Below, piece after piece: positions 56,023 through 63,602 of a DNA stretch of 64,000 nt. The stretch lies in assembly GCA_958296045.1 (NCBI GenBank), contig CATQHT010000002.1, positions 434,001 through 498,000 of the forward strand, read 5' to 3'. The position numbers and the translations under genes are program-made. The first letter of the stretch is position 1. Each line of letters begins with the position of its first letter. The notes under the pieces are model-generated. The model searched no databases. It saw nothing but the letters and a program-made list of their open reading frames with translations, and was not told where the DNA came from. The DNA is from Rhodothermales bacterium (GTDB taxonomy: Bacteria; Bacteroidota; Rhodothermia; Rhodothermales; Bin80).

Positions 56023-56345
56023 TATGTAGCAAGTCTGGTTTCACGGTCGAGTAAAAGATAGCACACACGGCCAAGATTAGCGAAGCACATGGTCGCTGGC
56101 GCGTTGTGCTGCCTTTAAGAGTCTTGTGGGCCAAGAAAGTTGCTTGTGCAACGAACACGGTCCGAATGGGCGCTCCATGGTCGCGCTGGTCTCACATAAT
56201 ATTCGGCCCACAGAAGAGACATACTTAAGCTCGTGAGCCTACCGGCCAGAGGACGATCCAGGTGGGGGTACCCTAGCCGCAACGGCTGTGGCGCTGGGGG
56301 CGAGGCGAAGACGTCGTCATTGCAGCGTCCTGTTGCAGGGAATGG

Positions 56346-57191
56346 CTAATTGCTAAGCCGAAACTCGATTCGCTGCGTAAGGCGGACAGAGACTGCTTTG
56401 CCGTCGTTGCGGCCGGGCTTGAATTTGCTTGCGCGAACCACGCGCAGCGCTTCCTCATCAAGCTCTGCACCTAGGCTCTTGACTATCTTAGCCTCAGTCA
56501 CGACGCCTCGCTCGTCCACCACGAACTCGACAAATACCTTCCCTTCGACGCCGGCTTTGCGCGCGATCTCAGGGTACTTGATTTTAGCAAGAAGGCCTTG
56601 AAGACCACCGATAAGTTCGGGCAGCTGTTCTACTTCAGAGTACACTTCAGAGCTGGCCGAAGGCACGCTCGGAGCAGCTGGCCGAGGTGGTCCGGTAGGA
56701 GCATCCTCTTCGGCAGCACGCAACTTGAATTGGATAGGCAGTACCATCCGCACTGCCACTGCTTTGCCGTCCTGCTTGCCAGGAGAAAACCGTGTTTCTC
56801 GCACAACTCGCAGTGCTTCCTTATCAAGCTCGGGGCCCGCGCTGCGATTAACTTCGGCCTCAGTCACGTAGCCTCGCTCGTCGACCACGAACTCAACAAA
56901 TACCTTCCCTTCGACACCGGCTTTGCGCGCTATGTCGGGGTATTTGAGCCTGTTCATGATGGCTGTCAAGCCACCCTCGGGCTGGGGCATTTCCGAGACC
57001 ACGAGGAACACGTCCGTGTCGGAGACCTGATTACCCGACGAAACGGGGTCATTCACAGAGGTCGCAGTCAGGTTGCACCCAATGAGCATCATGGCTGCAA
57101 GCACCACGGAAAAAGCGAAGTGGCGTGCGTCATTCACGTAGCAGCGGGCGCGAGCGGTCGAGGAGGGGATGCGGAATGGGACTCGGGTCAT
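56346..57191 (-). CDS. Lipoprotein with two TonB C-terminal domains
   Basis: 281 aa from ATG 57191 (the frame extends to 57230). The N-terminus carries a lipobox (VVLAAMMLIGC), so it should be lipid-anchored rather than inner-membrane spanning. Two TonB-type domains follow: about residues 60-145 (LKYPDIARKAGVEGKVFVEF ... MVLPIQFKLR) and 185-281 (IKYPEIARKAGVEGKVFVEF ... QRIEFRLSN), joined by a Pro/Ala/Ser linker. DNA across the second domain matches the adjacent TonB-like gene closely. Without an ExbB-contacting helix it is unlikely to be a classical TonB. Confidence 0.85.
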   Translation of the reverse strand: MTRVPFRIPSSTARARCYVNDARHFAFSVVLAAMMLIGCNLTATSVNDPVSSGNQVSDTDVFLVVSEMPQPEGGLTAIMNRLKYPDIARKAGVEGKVFVEFVVDERGYVTEAEVNRSAGPELDKEALRVVRETRFSPGKQDGKAVAVRMVLPIQFKLRAAEEDAPTGPPRPAAPSVPSASSEVYSEVEQLPELIGGLQGLLAKIKYPEIARKAGVEGKVFVEFVVDERGVVTEAKIVKSLGAELDEEALRVVRASKFKPGRNDGKAVSVRLTQRIEFRLSN

Positions 57192-57793
57192 AGTAACCGG
57201 GTGTTGGGTGAAGGAATTGGTGGACCACAACGAATCCTCAGCGTGAGGAGGCTACATGGCCCGCAAGATAGACCGCAAAAGTGCCAAAAAGTTGCTGCTA
57301 CCCCTCTTCCCAGCCCAATTAGGAATGTGCAAGATGGCGTGGCTGGCCGACGCGCGATTCGCTGTTACCAGACGCGATACGGAGCCTTGGTAGATTTGTA
57401 GGCAGGCTTTCGGCCAGCCTGCCAGGAGGCATGGCTAATTTGTATGCCCATCAATTCCTCTGAAGGGAATCCCCAGCGCTGTCGGACCGGTGAAGCAATG
57501 CCGTGTTAGATCTGTAGGACTTGGCGGCCAAACGTTTCGGCCCCTGCCCGACGACGTGGCCAAGTTGGAGATGGCCTCGTAACCTGCGCCATCATCCTAG
57601 CCTTCGGACCTCGGCATTCCCGAGCTTGGTAACCCACATGTTCTTTGCTGCTAATCCCTTTTCAATCGTCTGCTGCCGTGACGAGCTCCAGGCCGAATCG
57701 TTCCTTGAGCATCTTCGGCAGTGTCCGCGACGCGGCAGGATCCGACATGCTTTCCGGGAAGCATCGCTGGTAACAACGATCGACTGTCCTCTT
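57192..57793. other. 602-bp gap before the tnpB element
   Basis: It contains the lipoprotein promoter, and a hairpin at 57401-57423 (GGCAGGCT and AGCCTGCC, 7-base loop). I see no gene. A TAGATYTGTAGG motif occurs twice (around 57391 and 57506), of unknown meaning. Confidence 0.45.
57401..57423. repeat. 8-bp perfect inverted repeat
   Basis: GGCAGGCT (57401-57408) pairs with AGCCTGCC (57416-57423). It may be a terminator or an RNA hairpin; neither strand has a clear T-run after it. Confidence 0.45.
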
Positions 57794-57818
57794 AGGGCTG
57801 GCGAAAAATTAACCTATC
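57794..57818. repeat. Terminal inverted repeat, left end of tnpB element
   Basis: Pairs with 59365-59389 (23 of 25 bases). The tnpB stop codon (57809-57811) lies within it. Confidence 0.7.
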
Positions 57819-59388
57819 TGCCTAGTTGGCCTGTGGTCAATTTCGCCTGAACTCGTGGGTGCGCAACACCCCTGCGGATGCAGCTCACGAGCACGATGCT
57901 GTACACTCCCCAGACCCGCCACAGCATCCAACAGCGGATGCCGCTCAGCGTCCAGGTGAGCAGACACGTGTTGCGCGTACGATAGGCTCGCCGCCCATCC
58001 ATCAGGGCAAAGGCCCCGATACAACACGTTCAACGCCGCGTTAACGTCGCGGCACTGGGTCTTTCCGCACATGGCACAACGATGCTTCCTGTCAGCCAAG
58101 CCAAGCCTTCCCTCTGGCCTGTGATGGTAAGCGCTGTATCTCTGCGTTGTGTCGTTCGGCGGAACCAGCTCCACCTTGCCGCCAAGCAAAGCGGATTGGT
58201 ACTTCAACAGCTGCACCAATTCGTACAGCCCTTGCGCGCGCATCGATCGGTTCAGCCCCGTCTTTCGGCTGCCACCGGCGCGTGTTATGCGTTCTACTTT
58301 CAGGTCTTCCAGAAACAGATTCGCGGATCGCTTAACGACGTCGGCAGCCACCTCGTGGCGGTACCCGCGGTTGCGTCTTACTACGCGCTCGGCCTCCTTG
58401 CGCCAAGCACCGAATCGCTTTCGGCGCAGACGCGTGTCTTTCTTCGTTTTAGCAGCCCGACGCTGCAAAGCGTCCCTGCGGGGCTCACTCTTTTTGATGG
58501 GCGCGTAGCTCTTTCCATCCGCCAGCGTTGCGATGGCCTTGCAGCCAAGGTCCACGGCCATCGGTGTGTCTGCGCAGCTGTTCTCTGGCGCCTCGGGGCG
58601 CTCGTACACGACTTGTATCGTGTATTCGGTACCCAGCGACGACCGCACGATGCGCACGAACGTGCAGCCGTAGCGCTTGATCAACCCGCGCCGATCGGTG
58701 AAACGGACGTACCCGACGCCCTTGATGCGAACGCGATAGTCTTGGCGCCTGACGCGTTCGGGCTTTCGTGGCAGCCTGAAGCTCTTCACCAAGTCGCCGC
58801 TGAAACGCGGCGGGCGCGCATGGTGCTTATTGAAAAAGCGCTTGTAACCCTCCGTCACGCCCCTGATCACAGAACGCTGCTCAGCCACGCCGAACTCGAG
58901 ATTGCGCTCATCGGCGTTGCGGGCGGCCGTCCAGCGCTTCGTTAACGTGAAATAGCTCGGATGCTTCTCTGCTACCTTGTGTGCGTTGCGGCATTGTTCG
59001 ACCGCCCAGTTACGGACCCACTTACCGTTAACGAACATCCGCCGCAGGCGGGCATAGCCCACCTTCTTTGTATAGCAGCGGTATGTCTGGCCCAGGAGCA
59101 AGGCTACGAGCGCGCTCGTGGGCCGGCTTGCAGGCGTGCCGTCTGGGCAGCAGCCCGTATCCGCTTCGAGTACGCAATGGCCTCATCGACAACGGCTCGG
59201 CGCAAGACGTCCGTGTACGGCGCCCCTTCGCGCAGGGCAAGACCGAAAGCGGCGTTACGGGCGCTACGTGAAACGTAAATAAGGACTATTCCCGACATTC
59301 AGGCGGGAGCGGTTATTGGCGTGCATAGCATCTGCGCAGTTACGGAGCCGATAGTTCCGGTCAGGATAAGTTAATATTTCGCCAGCCC
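57795..59388 (-). mobile_element. tnpB-only element with terminal inverted repeats
   Basis: The sequence AGGGCTGGCGAAAAATTAAC continuing to CTATC (57794-57818) recurs inverted at 59365-59389 with 23 of 25 positions matching. Flanking TTA at 57792-57794 and 59389-59391 looks like a 3-bp target duplication if the tips are GGGCTGG. The gene is a TnpB with no TnpA. IS200/IS605 elements normally lack terminal inverted repeats and do not duplicate their target, so the boundaries look like those of a DDE-type element. The tnpB stop lies inside the left repeat. Confidence 0.6.
57809..59101 (-). CDS. tnpB: RNA-guided nuclease TnpB (IS200/IS605 OrfB family)
   Basis: 430 aa. The N-terminus (QTYRCYTKKVGYARLRRMF) fits the usual start. 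RuvC catalytic positions are kept: D184 in MAVDLGCKA, E265 in FLEDLKVE, and D352 in CRDVNAALNVL. The zinc ribbon is altered: the first pair, normally CxxC, reads RYSAYHH with Tyr at 322 and 325, while C342, C345 and C350 remain. TnpB cuts DNA with an omega RNA drawn from its 3' end and flank; here the gene's 3' end overlaps the element tip. No TnpA gene is present. Reduced zinc binding may weaken activity. Confidence 0.85.
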   Translation of the reverse strand: MLLGQTYRCYTKKVGYARLRRMFVNGKWVRNWAVEQCRNAHKVAEKHPSYFTLTKRWTAARNADERNLEFGVAEQRSVIRGVTEGYKRFFNKHHARPPRFSGDLVKSFRLPRKPERVRRQDYRVRIKGVGYVRFTDRRGLIKRYGCTFVRIVRSSLGTEYTIQVVYERPEAPENSCADTPMAVDLGCKAIATLADGKSYAPIKKSEPRRDALQRRAAKTKKDTRLRRKRFGAWRKEAERVVRRNRGYRHEVAADVVKRSANLFLEDLKVERITRAGGSRKTGLNRSMRAQGLYELVQLLKYQSALLGGKVELVPPNDTTQRYSAYHHRPEGRLGLADRKHRCAMCGKTQCRDVNAALNVLYRGLCPDGWAASLSYAQHVSAHLDAERHPLLDAVAGLGSVQHRARELHPQGCCAPTSSGEIDHRPTRQIG

Positions 59389-59389
59389 T
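59365..59389. repeat. Terminal inverted repeat, right end of tnpB element
   Basis: Inverted match of 57794-57818, followed by TTA at 59389-59391 that matches the TTA before the other end. Confidence 0.7.
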
Positions 59390-59413
59390 TAACATGCGGC
59401 GCACGCCACGATG

Positions 59414-61090
59414 TCAGAACGTGGGAAGCCGCAGCGTGTCTGACACAACGGTATCCCATCGGGGGCGTACCTGCTCTAAGCCGCGGAGCAAGACTATCGG
59501 CTCGGGTTGCACAAACGGAAGCAGACGGCCGCCATCCCAGCCGCCGTTTGCGTTGACGTCGATAAAGGCGCGGATATGAAATTCGCCCAGCGGTAGACCG
59601 TCAAACGTGAAAGTGCCTACAGAATCTGGCGTTGTGCTCATCAGAAGCCGGCGCTCGGTACTACGCAGCTCAATGATGGTGTGTGGATGCACCGGCTGTA
59701 CGATGCCACTCAAACTGCCCAACTCCGAATTCCCCAGGCGATCAAATTGATGCTCCCATAGTTGAGTCGATTCGCTTGGACTGGGCATGCGTACCACCAT
59801 GGTCCGCGGGACTCCAGCTTCGAGCGGAGGCTCAAAAATGAGCGTGTAAGAGGTGCCGTCCGTCGTGACGGCGCGTACGCCGTGTGGGGTGCCCACCGAG
59901 TCGCGCGCTGATAACAGGTCTTCCAGCACGGCATCGCCAGGAGGTTCGCTAAACGTGATGCGAGGGACCTCATAGGGTGCCAGGTTCATGGCGGCTGCCG
60001 AATCAGGAGGATGAAATCCCGTCAGGCGTAACGCGCTGGTATCTGGCCGCGCGACACCGCGAAACGATACCGTGTCCAGTCGCACCGGGTTGCCGCTGGA
60101 ATCGGTCACCGAAGGATCGGGGACCAGGCGATACGTCGTGGCCCGCAGGGAATCGGTGCGCAACAGAACGGTGCGGACATCTCGGTCTAAGAGATACACG
60201 GAGCGAACAGTCACAGGCTCGCCGCTCAGCGAGTCCTCCACCTGCCATGCGGCCGGGTCACGACGACCTAGGGCTACTGCTTCCGACATTCTGACCTGCA
60301 GGCGGCGTGAAGATAAGCTGCGTACACGAGACACCTGCGGCGCAATGGTGTCAAGTCTAGCCACCACCCACCGCTGCACGGGTCGCATCGTGTCGGGCGT
60401 GGCCATGATGACCTCCTCGGGCGGTGCGGCGAAGGCCTCTGACGGATCCGGCTGCCGATCCCGATCCCTGTCCTGCAGCGCGACCACAAAGTATGGGGCC
60501 TCACGCAGATAGGCCAGCTCAAACGAGCCGTCCTCTCCAGATTGCGTGCGGTACGTGGGAAGGGTGGCCGGCGTGGCATCCTGGATAGCGTAAGCGAAAA
60601 TGTCCATCCCAGGTACCGCAGCACCAACCGTTGGCTCAATGACGCGCCCTCGAATCCAACCCTGATCGATGACATCACCCGTTGAGAAAGCCAGCGTGAC
60701 AGGCCGCTTCAATGCCACGCCTTGCATATCTCTAAGATCTGTGCCTAGCACCAAGACATAGGTCGTGCTGTCCTGCAGTGCCGCTGGCAGCCTGATATCC
60801 ACCCGCCGCCTGCGCCAGCGAAACCGCAAACGACCCTGCGGAGCCGGCGTGATAGATAAGGCGCGCTGCAAAGACGCCTGATTCACATACTCGCTAAACT
60901 CCAGCCGAATTGTCTCGCCGCTGACGTTGACCGCCTCATTGGGTGGATCCGACGACAACAGCCCCGGCGGCGTGGTGTCGCGCGGCCCGCCCGAAGGGAC
61001 CCGGGGCTCCGCGCAACCAGCCAGCCAGGCGAGCGTCAGGGCAGCTCCAACCAGCCCCGCCCCCCAGCGATTAGCCACCGGACGGAGCAC
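59414..61090 (-). CDS. Big_5-type Ig-like domain lipoprotein
   Basis: 558 aa. The lipobox is LAWLAGC at the N-terminus. A Big_5 domain starts DTTPPGLLSSDPPNEAVNVS and contains IRLEFSEYVNQASLQRALSI and LVLGTDLRDMQG. Then come a carboxypeptidase-regulatory-like segment (GSFELAYLREAPYFVVALQD), further Ig-like stretches and an ending with FHIRAFIDVNANGGWDGGRL. Proteins of this architecture are frequent outer-membrane lipoproteins in Bacteroidota; their role is unknown. It overlaps the preceding gene by 20 bases and ends beside the tnpB element. Confidence 0.88.
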   Translation of the reverse strand: MLRPVANRWGAGLVGAALTLAWLAGCAEPRVPSGGPRDTTPPGLLSSDPPNEAVNVSGETIRLEFSEYVNQASLQRALSITPAPQGRLRFRWRRRRVDIRLPAALQDSTTYVLVLGTDLRDMQGVALKRPVTLAFSTGDVIDQGWIRGRVIEPTVGAAVPGMDIFAYAIQDATPATLPTYRTQSGEDGSFELAYLREAPYFVVALQDRDRDRQPDPSEAFAAPPEEVIMATPDTMRPVQRWVVARLDTIAPQVSRVRSLSSRRLQVRMSEAVALGRRDPAAWQVEDSLSGEPVTVRSVYLLDRDVRTVLLRTDSLRATTYRLVPDPSVTDSSGNPVRLDTVSFRGVARPDTSALRLTGFHPPDSAAAMNLAPYEVPRITFSEPPGDAVLEDLLSARDSVGTPHGVRAVTTDGTSYTLIFEPPLEAGVPRTMVVRMPSPSESTQLWEHQFDRLGNSELGSLSGIVQPVHPHTIIELRSTERRLLMSTTPDSVGTFTFDGLPLGEFHIRAFIDVNANGGWDGGRLLPFVQPEPIVLLRGLEQVRPRWDTVVSDTLRLPTF

Positions 61091-61673
61091 TGCTGCTGCG
61101 CAGGTTGAAGAAAAGAAAGACGGTCAACACCGTCGCGGCGCCCAGCGCCAGAGGCTCCAAATACCGTCGCGTCCAGGAGGCGGGCGGGAGGGTAGCTACA
61201 GTTTGCGAATAGGACGGAGACTCCACAGTTGTCACCTCGCTGCGTAAGATGAAATCGTCAGAAGTCCTGGTACAATGCTCGCTCCGCAACATCTGACCCG
61301 TGCGGGTAACCCACGAAAAGCGTAGCCCCAATGAAACGCTGCGCGCGAATCGCTTGCGGCGCGCCCGGGCGTACGAGACGTTCGCCTCTTCGATGTCATA
61401 GGTTAAGGCCGGGAGTGGATGCACAAGCACAGAGTCGGTGCGGTAGACGGACCGACCGGATTCGGTCCATCGGGCGACCAGCGCCGTTTCCAAGAATGAC
61501 ATCACGCCCGGCGACTGCAGCACAAACGTATGGGCCGTGTCTGGGACGGCAATCAGACATGAGATCGCCTGGTCCGAATAGATTGCCGCATTCGTCGGCG
61601 TCTGAGCGCTGGCAGGCATCGCCAATATTGCCACGAACCATACAAGAGTCCCGAAGCGGGTCACAGCAGTCAC
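61071..61673 (-). CDS. Unknown secreted protein with C-terminal membrane helix
   Basis: 200 aa; the family is not recognised. A signal peptide (TLVWFVAILAMPASAQ) starts it, and a hydrophobic helix (YLEPLALGAATVLTVFLFFNL) ends it, leaving a periplasmic middle with two Cys (C39, about C133). The start overlaps the moaB stop by ATGA, and the end overlaps the Big_5 lipoprotein. It probably works with that lipoprotein at the envelope, but this is from position only. Confidence 0.75.
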   Translation of the reverse strand: MTAVTRFGTLVWFVAILAMPASAQTPTNAAIYSDQAISCLIAVPDTAHTFVLQSPGVMSFLETALVARWTESGRSVYRTDSVLVHPLPALTYDIEEANVSYARARRKRFARSVSLGLRFSWVTRTGQMLRSEHCTRTSDDFILRSEVTTVESPSYSQTVATLPPASWTRRYLEPLALGAATVLTVFLFFNLRSSSAPSGG

Positions 61674-62173
61674 CGCCGAATCTGGCTGACAAGATGGGGC
61701 AGCTCTGGCAAGATCAGCTTCCTGAGCGCAAGCGTAACGGCCGCCAGCGCGCCGGGCATGGCAAAGACCAGGGTGCCCTGTATGACACCCCCGATGGCGC
61801 GCGAAAGCATGGCCGCCGAGCCGATGTCCTCGAAAGAAAGCATTCGAAACAGCTCTCCAAAGCCATCCAGCGTCTTGTCCAGAAGCAGAGCCAGCATATC
61901 CGTTGTGGTGTCGCGGCGGCTAATGCCGGTTCCACCGGTGAGCAGGACTACATCAGCCTGAGTCGTGGCCTCAAGAACCCGCGACTCGATCAGGTGGGGA
62001 GCATCTGGCACGATATGGTAAGACACTACCTGATGACCAGCCTCTTGCACCAAAGAACGCATAACGCTACCGCTGCGATCGGTTCGCTCCGTCCTGGTAT
62101 CACTCACGGTAAGGATCGCACAGCGCAGAGCGCTCAAAGCCGCCGCATTCTCCTTATGTTCGCGGACGCTCAT
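61670..62173 (-). CDS. moaB: Molybdenum cofactor biosynthesis protein MoaB/MogA type
   Basis: 167 aa. The MoCF-binding fold is present: LRCAILTVSDTRTERTDRSG at the start, the LLTGGTGISRRDTT loop, and FRMLSFEDIGSAAMLSRAIG with the final GTLVFAMPGALAAVTLAL. The family adenylylates molybdopterin or is a close homologue of unknown role. It overlaps yidD and the next gene by four bases each. No other Moco gene is in the window. Confidence 0.92.
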   Translation of the reverse strand: MSVREHKENAAALSALRCAILTVSDTRTERTDRSGSVMRSLVQEAGHQVVSYHIVPDAPHLIESRVLEATTQADVVLLTGGTGISRRDTTTDMLALLLDKTLDGFGELFRMLSFEDIGSAAMLSRAIGGVIQGTLVFAMPGALAAVTLALRKLILPELPHLVSQIRR

Positions 62174-62445
62174 GACGTGGCTGAATTGTCAGCCTCACGC
62201 GGCTCGGAAAACCATCGTGGAGGGTCGTAGCCAACGCCGCCCCACGGGTTGCAGCGAATAAGGCGCCACCCTGCAAGGATGCACCCTCTGATCGCACCAT
62301 AGCGTTTGCATGCCTCAACGGCATATTCGGAGCATGAGGGGAAGTAGCGGCAGGTCCCGGGCACGAGCGGCGACAAAAGCAGCTGATACGTGCGAATCAG
62401 GACAATACAGACGCGCCGCGGGGCGCTTTTAATCCACGACACCAT
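62170..62445 (-). CDS. yidD: Membrane protein insertion efficiency factor YidD
   Basis: 91 aa from ATG 62445; the longer frame to 62517 covers the divergent hisI start. The core matches YidD: LIRTYQLLLSPLVPGTCRYF, PSCSEYAVEACKRYGAIRG and RCNPWGGVGYDPP. YidD helps YidC-dependent insertion of membrane proteins. It is usually beside rnpA and yidC; here it is isolated. It begins the yidD-moaB-unknown-Big_5 run. Confidence 0.94.
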   Translation of the reverse strand: MVSWIKSAPRRVCIVLIRTYQLLLSPLVPGTCRYFPSCSEYAVEACKRYGAIRGCILAGWRLIRCNPWGGVGYDPPRWFSEPREADNSATS

Positions 62446-62478
62446 GCTGTTCTTACCGAGGCAGCGGCGCTTTGTTAC

Positions 62479-62483
62479 GGAGG
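62479..62483 (+). promoter_or_regulatory. Ribosome binding site of hisI
   Basis: GGAGG, six bases upstream of TTG 62490. It decides the start over the ATG at 62517, which has no such site. Confidence 0.6.
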
Positions 62484-62489
62484 ACGTCC

Positions 62490-62852
62490 TTGCAATCACG
62501 TAGCACACCCCATCCAATGGAGACCATCTTGGATCAGGTGACGTTTGACGGCAAAGGTCTGGTAGTAGCCGTTGTGCAGGACTTTCAGTCCCAGGAAGTG
62601 CTCATGGTCGCCTACATGAATGCAGCCACGCTGCGCCAGACGCTGGAAACAGGCCTGATGACCTTCTGGAGCCGGCGCCGCCGGTGCGTCTGGATGAAGG
62701 GTGCCACGAGCGGCAATCTGCAGCAGGTACAGAGCGTTCGCGTCGACTGTGACGGCGACGCGTTGCTTTTCGCTGTGAAGCAGTCGGGTGGGGCAGCCTG
62801 TCACACCGGTGCGCGCTCCTGCTTTTTTCGCCAGCTCGACATCCAGCCATGA
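62490..62852 (+). CDS. hisI: Phosphoribosyl-AMP cyclohydrolase HisI
   Basis: HisI opens the adenine ring of phosphoribosyl-AMP in histidine synthesis. The TTG at 62490 has a GGAGG at 62479-62483 with a 6-base spacing, so I prefer it to ATG 62517; the protein is then 120 aa. The core has LMVAYMNAATLRQTLETGLM, WSRRRRCVWMKGATSGN, the DCDGDALLF metal site and AACHTGARSCFF. It is a stand-alone HisI without the HisE domain. It overlaps the next gene by four bases. Confidence 0.92.
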   Translation: MQSRSTPHPMETILDQVTFDGKGLVVAVVQDFQSQEVLMVAYMNAATLRQTLETGLMTFWSRRRRCVWMKGATSGNLQQVQSVRVDCDGDALLFAVKQSGGAACHTGARSCFFRQLDIQP

Positions 62853-63595
62853 CACGCCTATTGGTTTTCGTACTTGGTGTAGCTGCCTGCCAAGCGCCAG
62901 CGCTGCCATTTCCTGAGCCCGATTGGGTCGCAGATGGGGCCGACGTGCTCTCGAGCAATGAAGAGGCAGCACTGGTGGGCATGCTGATGGACCTGAATGA
63001 AGGGACCTTGGTGGAGATGGCCTGCGTCACCACCGACGATACCGGGGACCTGCTAACCTCCGCTTATGCGGAACAGCTGCTGTGGAGGTGGGAGGTCGGC
63101 ATGCCTGGAGTGTACAACGGCGTCGTAGTGGTGATTAATACGCGCGAAAGGGAAGTGCACTTGGCCGCAGGAGACGGCATGCGCTGGATCCTTACAGGAG
63201 AGGCAGAGGCTGCCGTGCTGGACAGCATGACGACGTACTTAGCAAATGCCCTTTACCGTCAGGGGCTGCAAGCGGGAATAGAGGGCATTGGCCGCCTCGT
63301 GGCAGATGTGGCTTGGGATGTGACCCACTTTAGTCTGGCCAGAATCCCTACAATCGGCGCTGAAGGCAGCATCGTGTCGTTTGATGCTGTCGTACAGAGG
63401 GTAAGCGGAGACACGGTGGTCGTCATGGATGACGACAGCGTCCATGCCAGTGTACTGCTGCTGCCGGGCACCACGCCCGCAGTGCTTGACGACCGGTGGG
63501 TGATCCACGGACGCGTGCAGCAACGTGATCCCCTGGAGTTGCAGCTGATGGGCCTCGAAGCAGAATCACTGGAATCTGCTCCAGGCCTCTTCTGA
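62849..63595 (+). CDS. TPM-domain protein, exported
   Basis: 248 aa. The start MTRLLVFVLGVAAC looks like a lipobox signal. A TPM (TPM_phosphatase/TLP18.3-Psb32-MOLO) domain follows: WVADGADVLSSNEEAALVGM, VEMACVTTDDTGDLL, YAEQLLWRWEVGMPGVYNGV and REVHLAAGDGMRWILT. The C-terminal 90 residues carry a beta-rich region without a known domain (FDAVVQRVSGDTVVVMDDDS). The function is unknown. It overlaps hisI by four bases and precedes the MATE gene by 7 bases. Confidence 0.85.
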   Translation: MTRLLVFVLGVAACQAPALPFPEPDWVADGADVLSSNEEAALVGMLMDLNEGTLVEMACVTTDDTGDLLTSAYAEQLLWRWEVGMPGVYNGVVVVINTREREVHLAAGDGMRWILTGEAEAAVLDSMTTYLANALYRQGLQAGIEGIGRLVADVAWDVTHFSLARIPTIGAEGSIVSFDAVVQRVSGDTVVVMDDDSVHASVLLLPGTTPAVLDDRWVIHGRVQQRDPLELQLMGLEAESLESAPGLF

Positions 63596-63602
63596 CAGGA
63601 TT

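Noticed and set aside
59263-59278. Possible parS half-site (ACGTGAAAC)
   Set aside because: Only one half of the palindrome is present and it lies near the tnpB gene, far from parAB.
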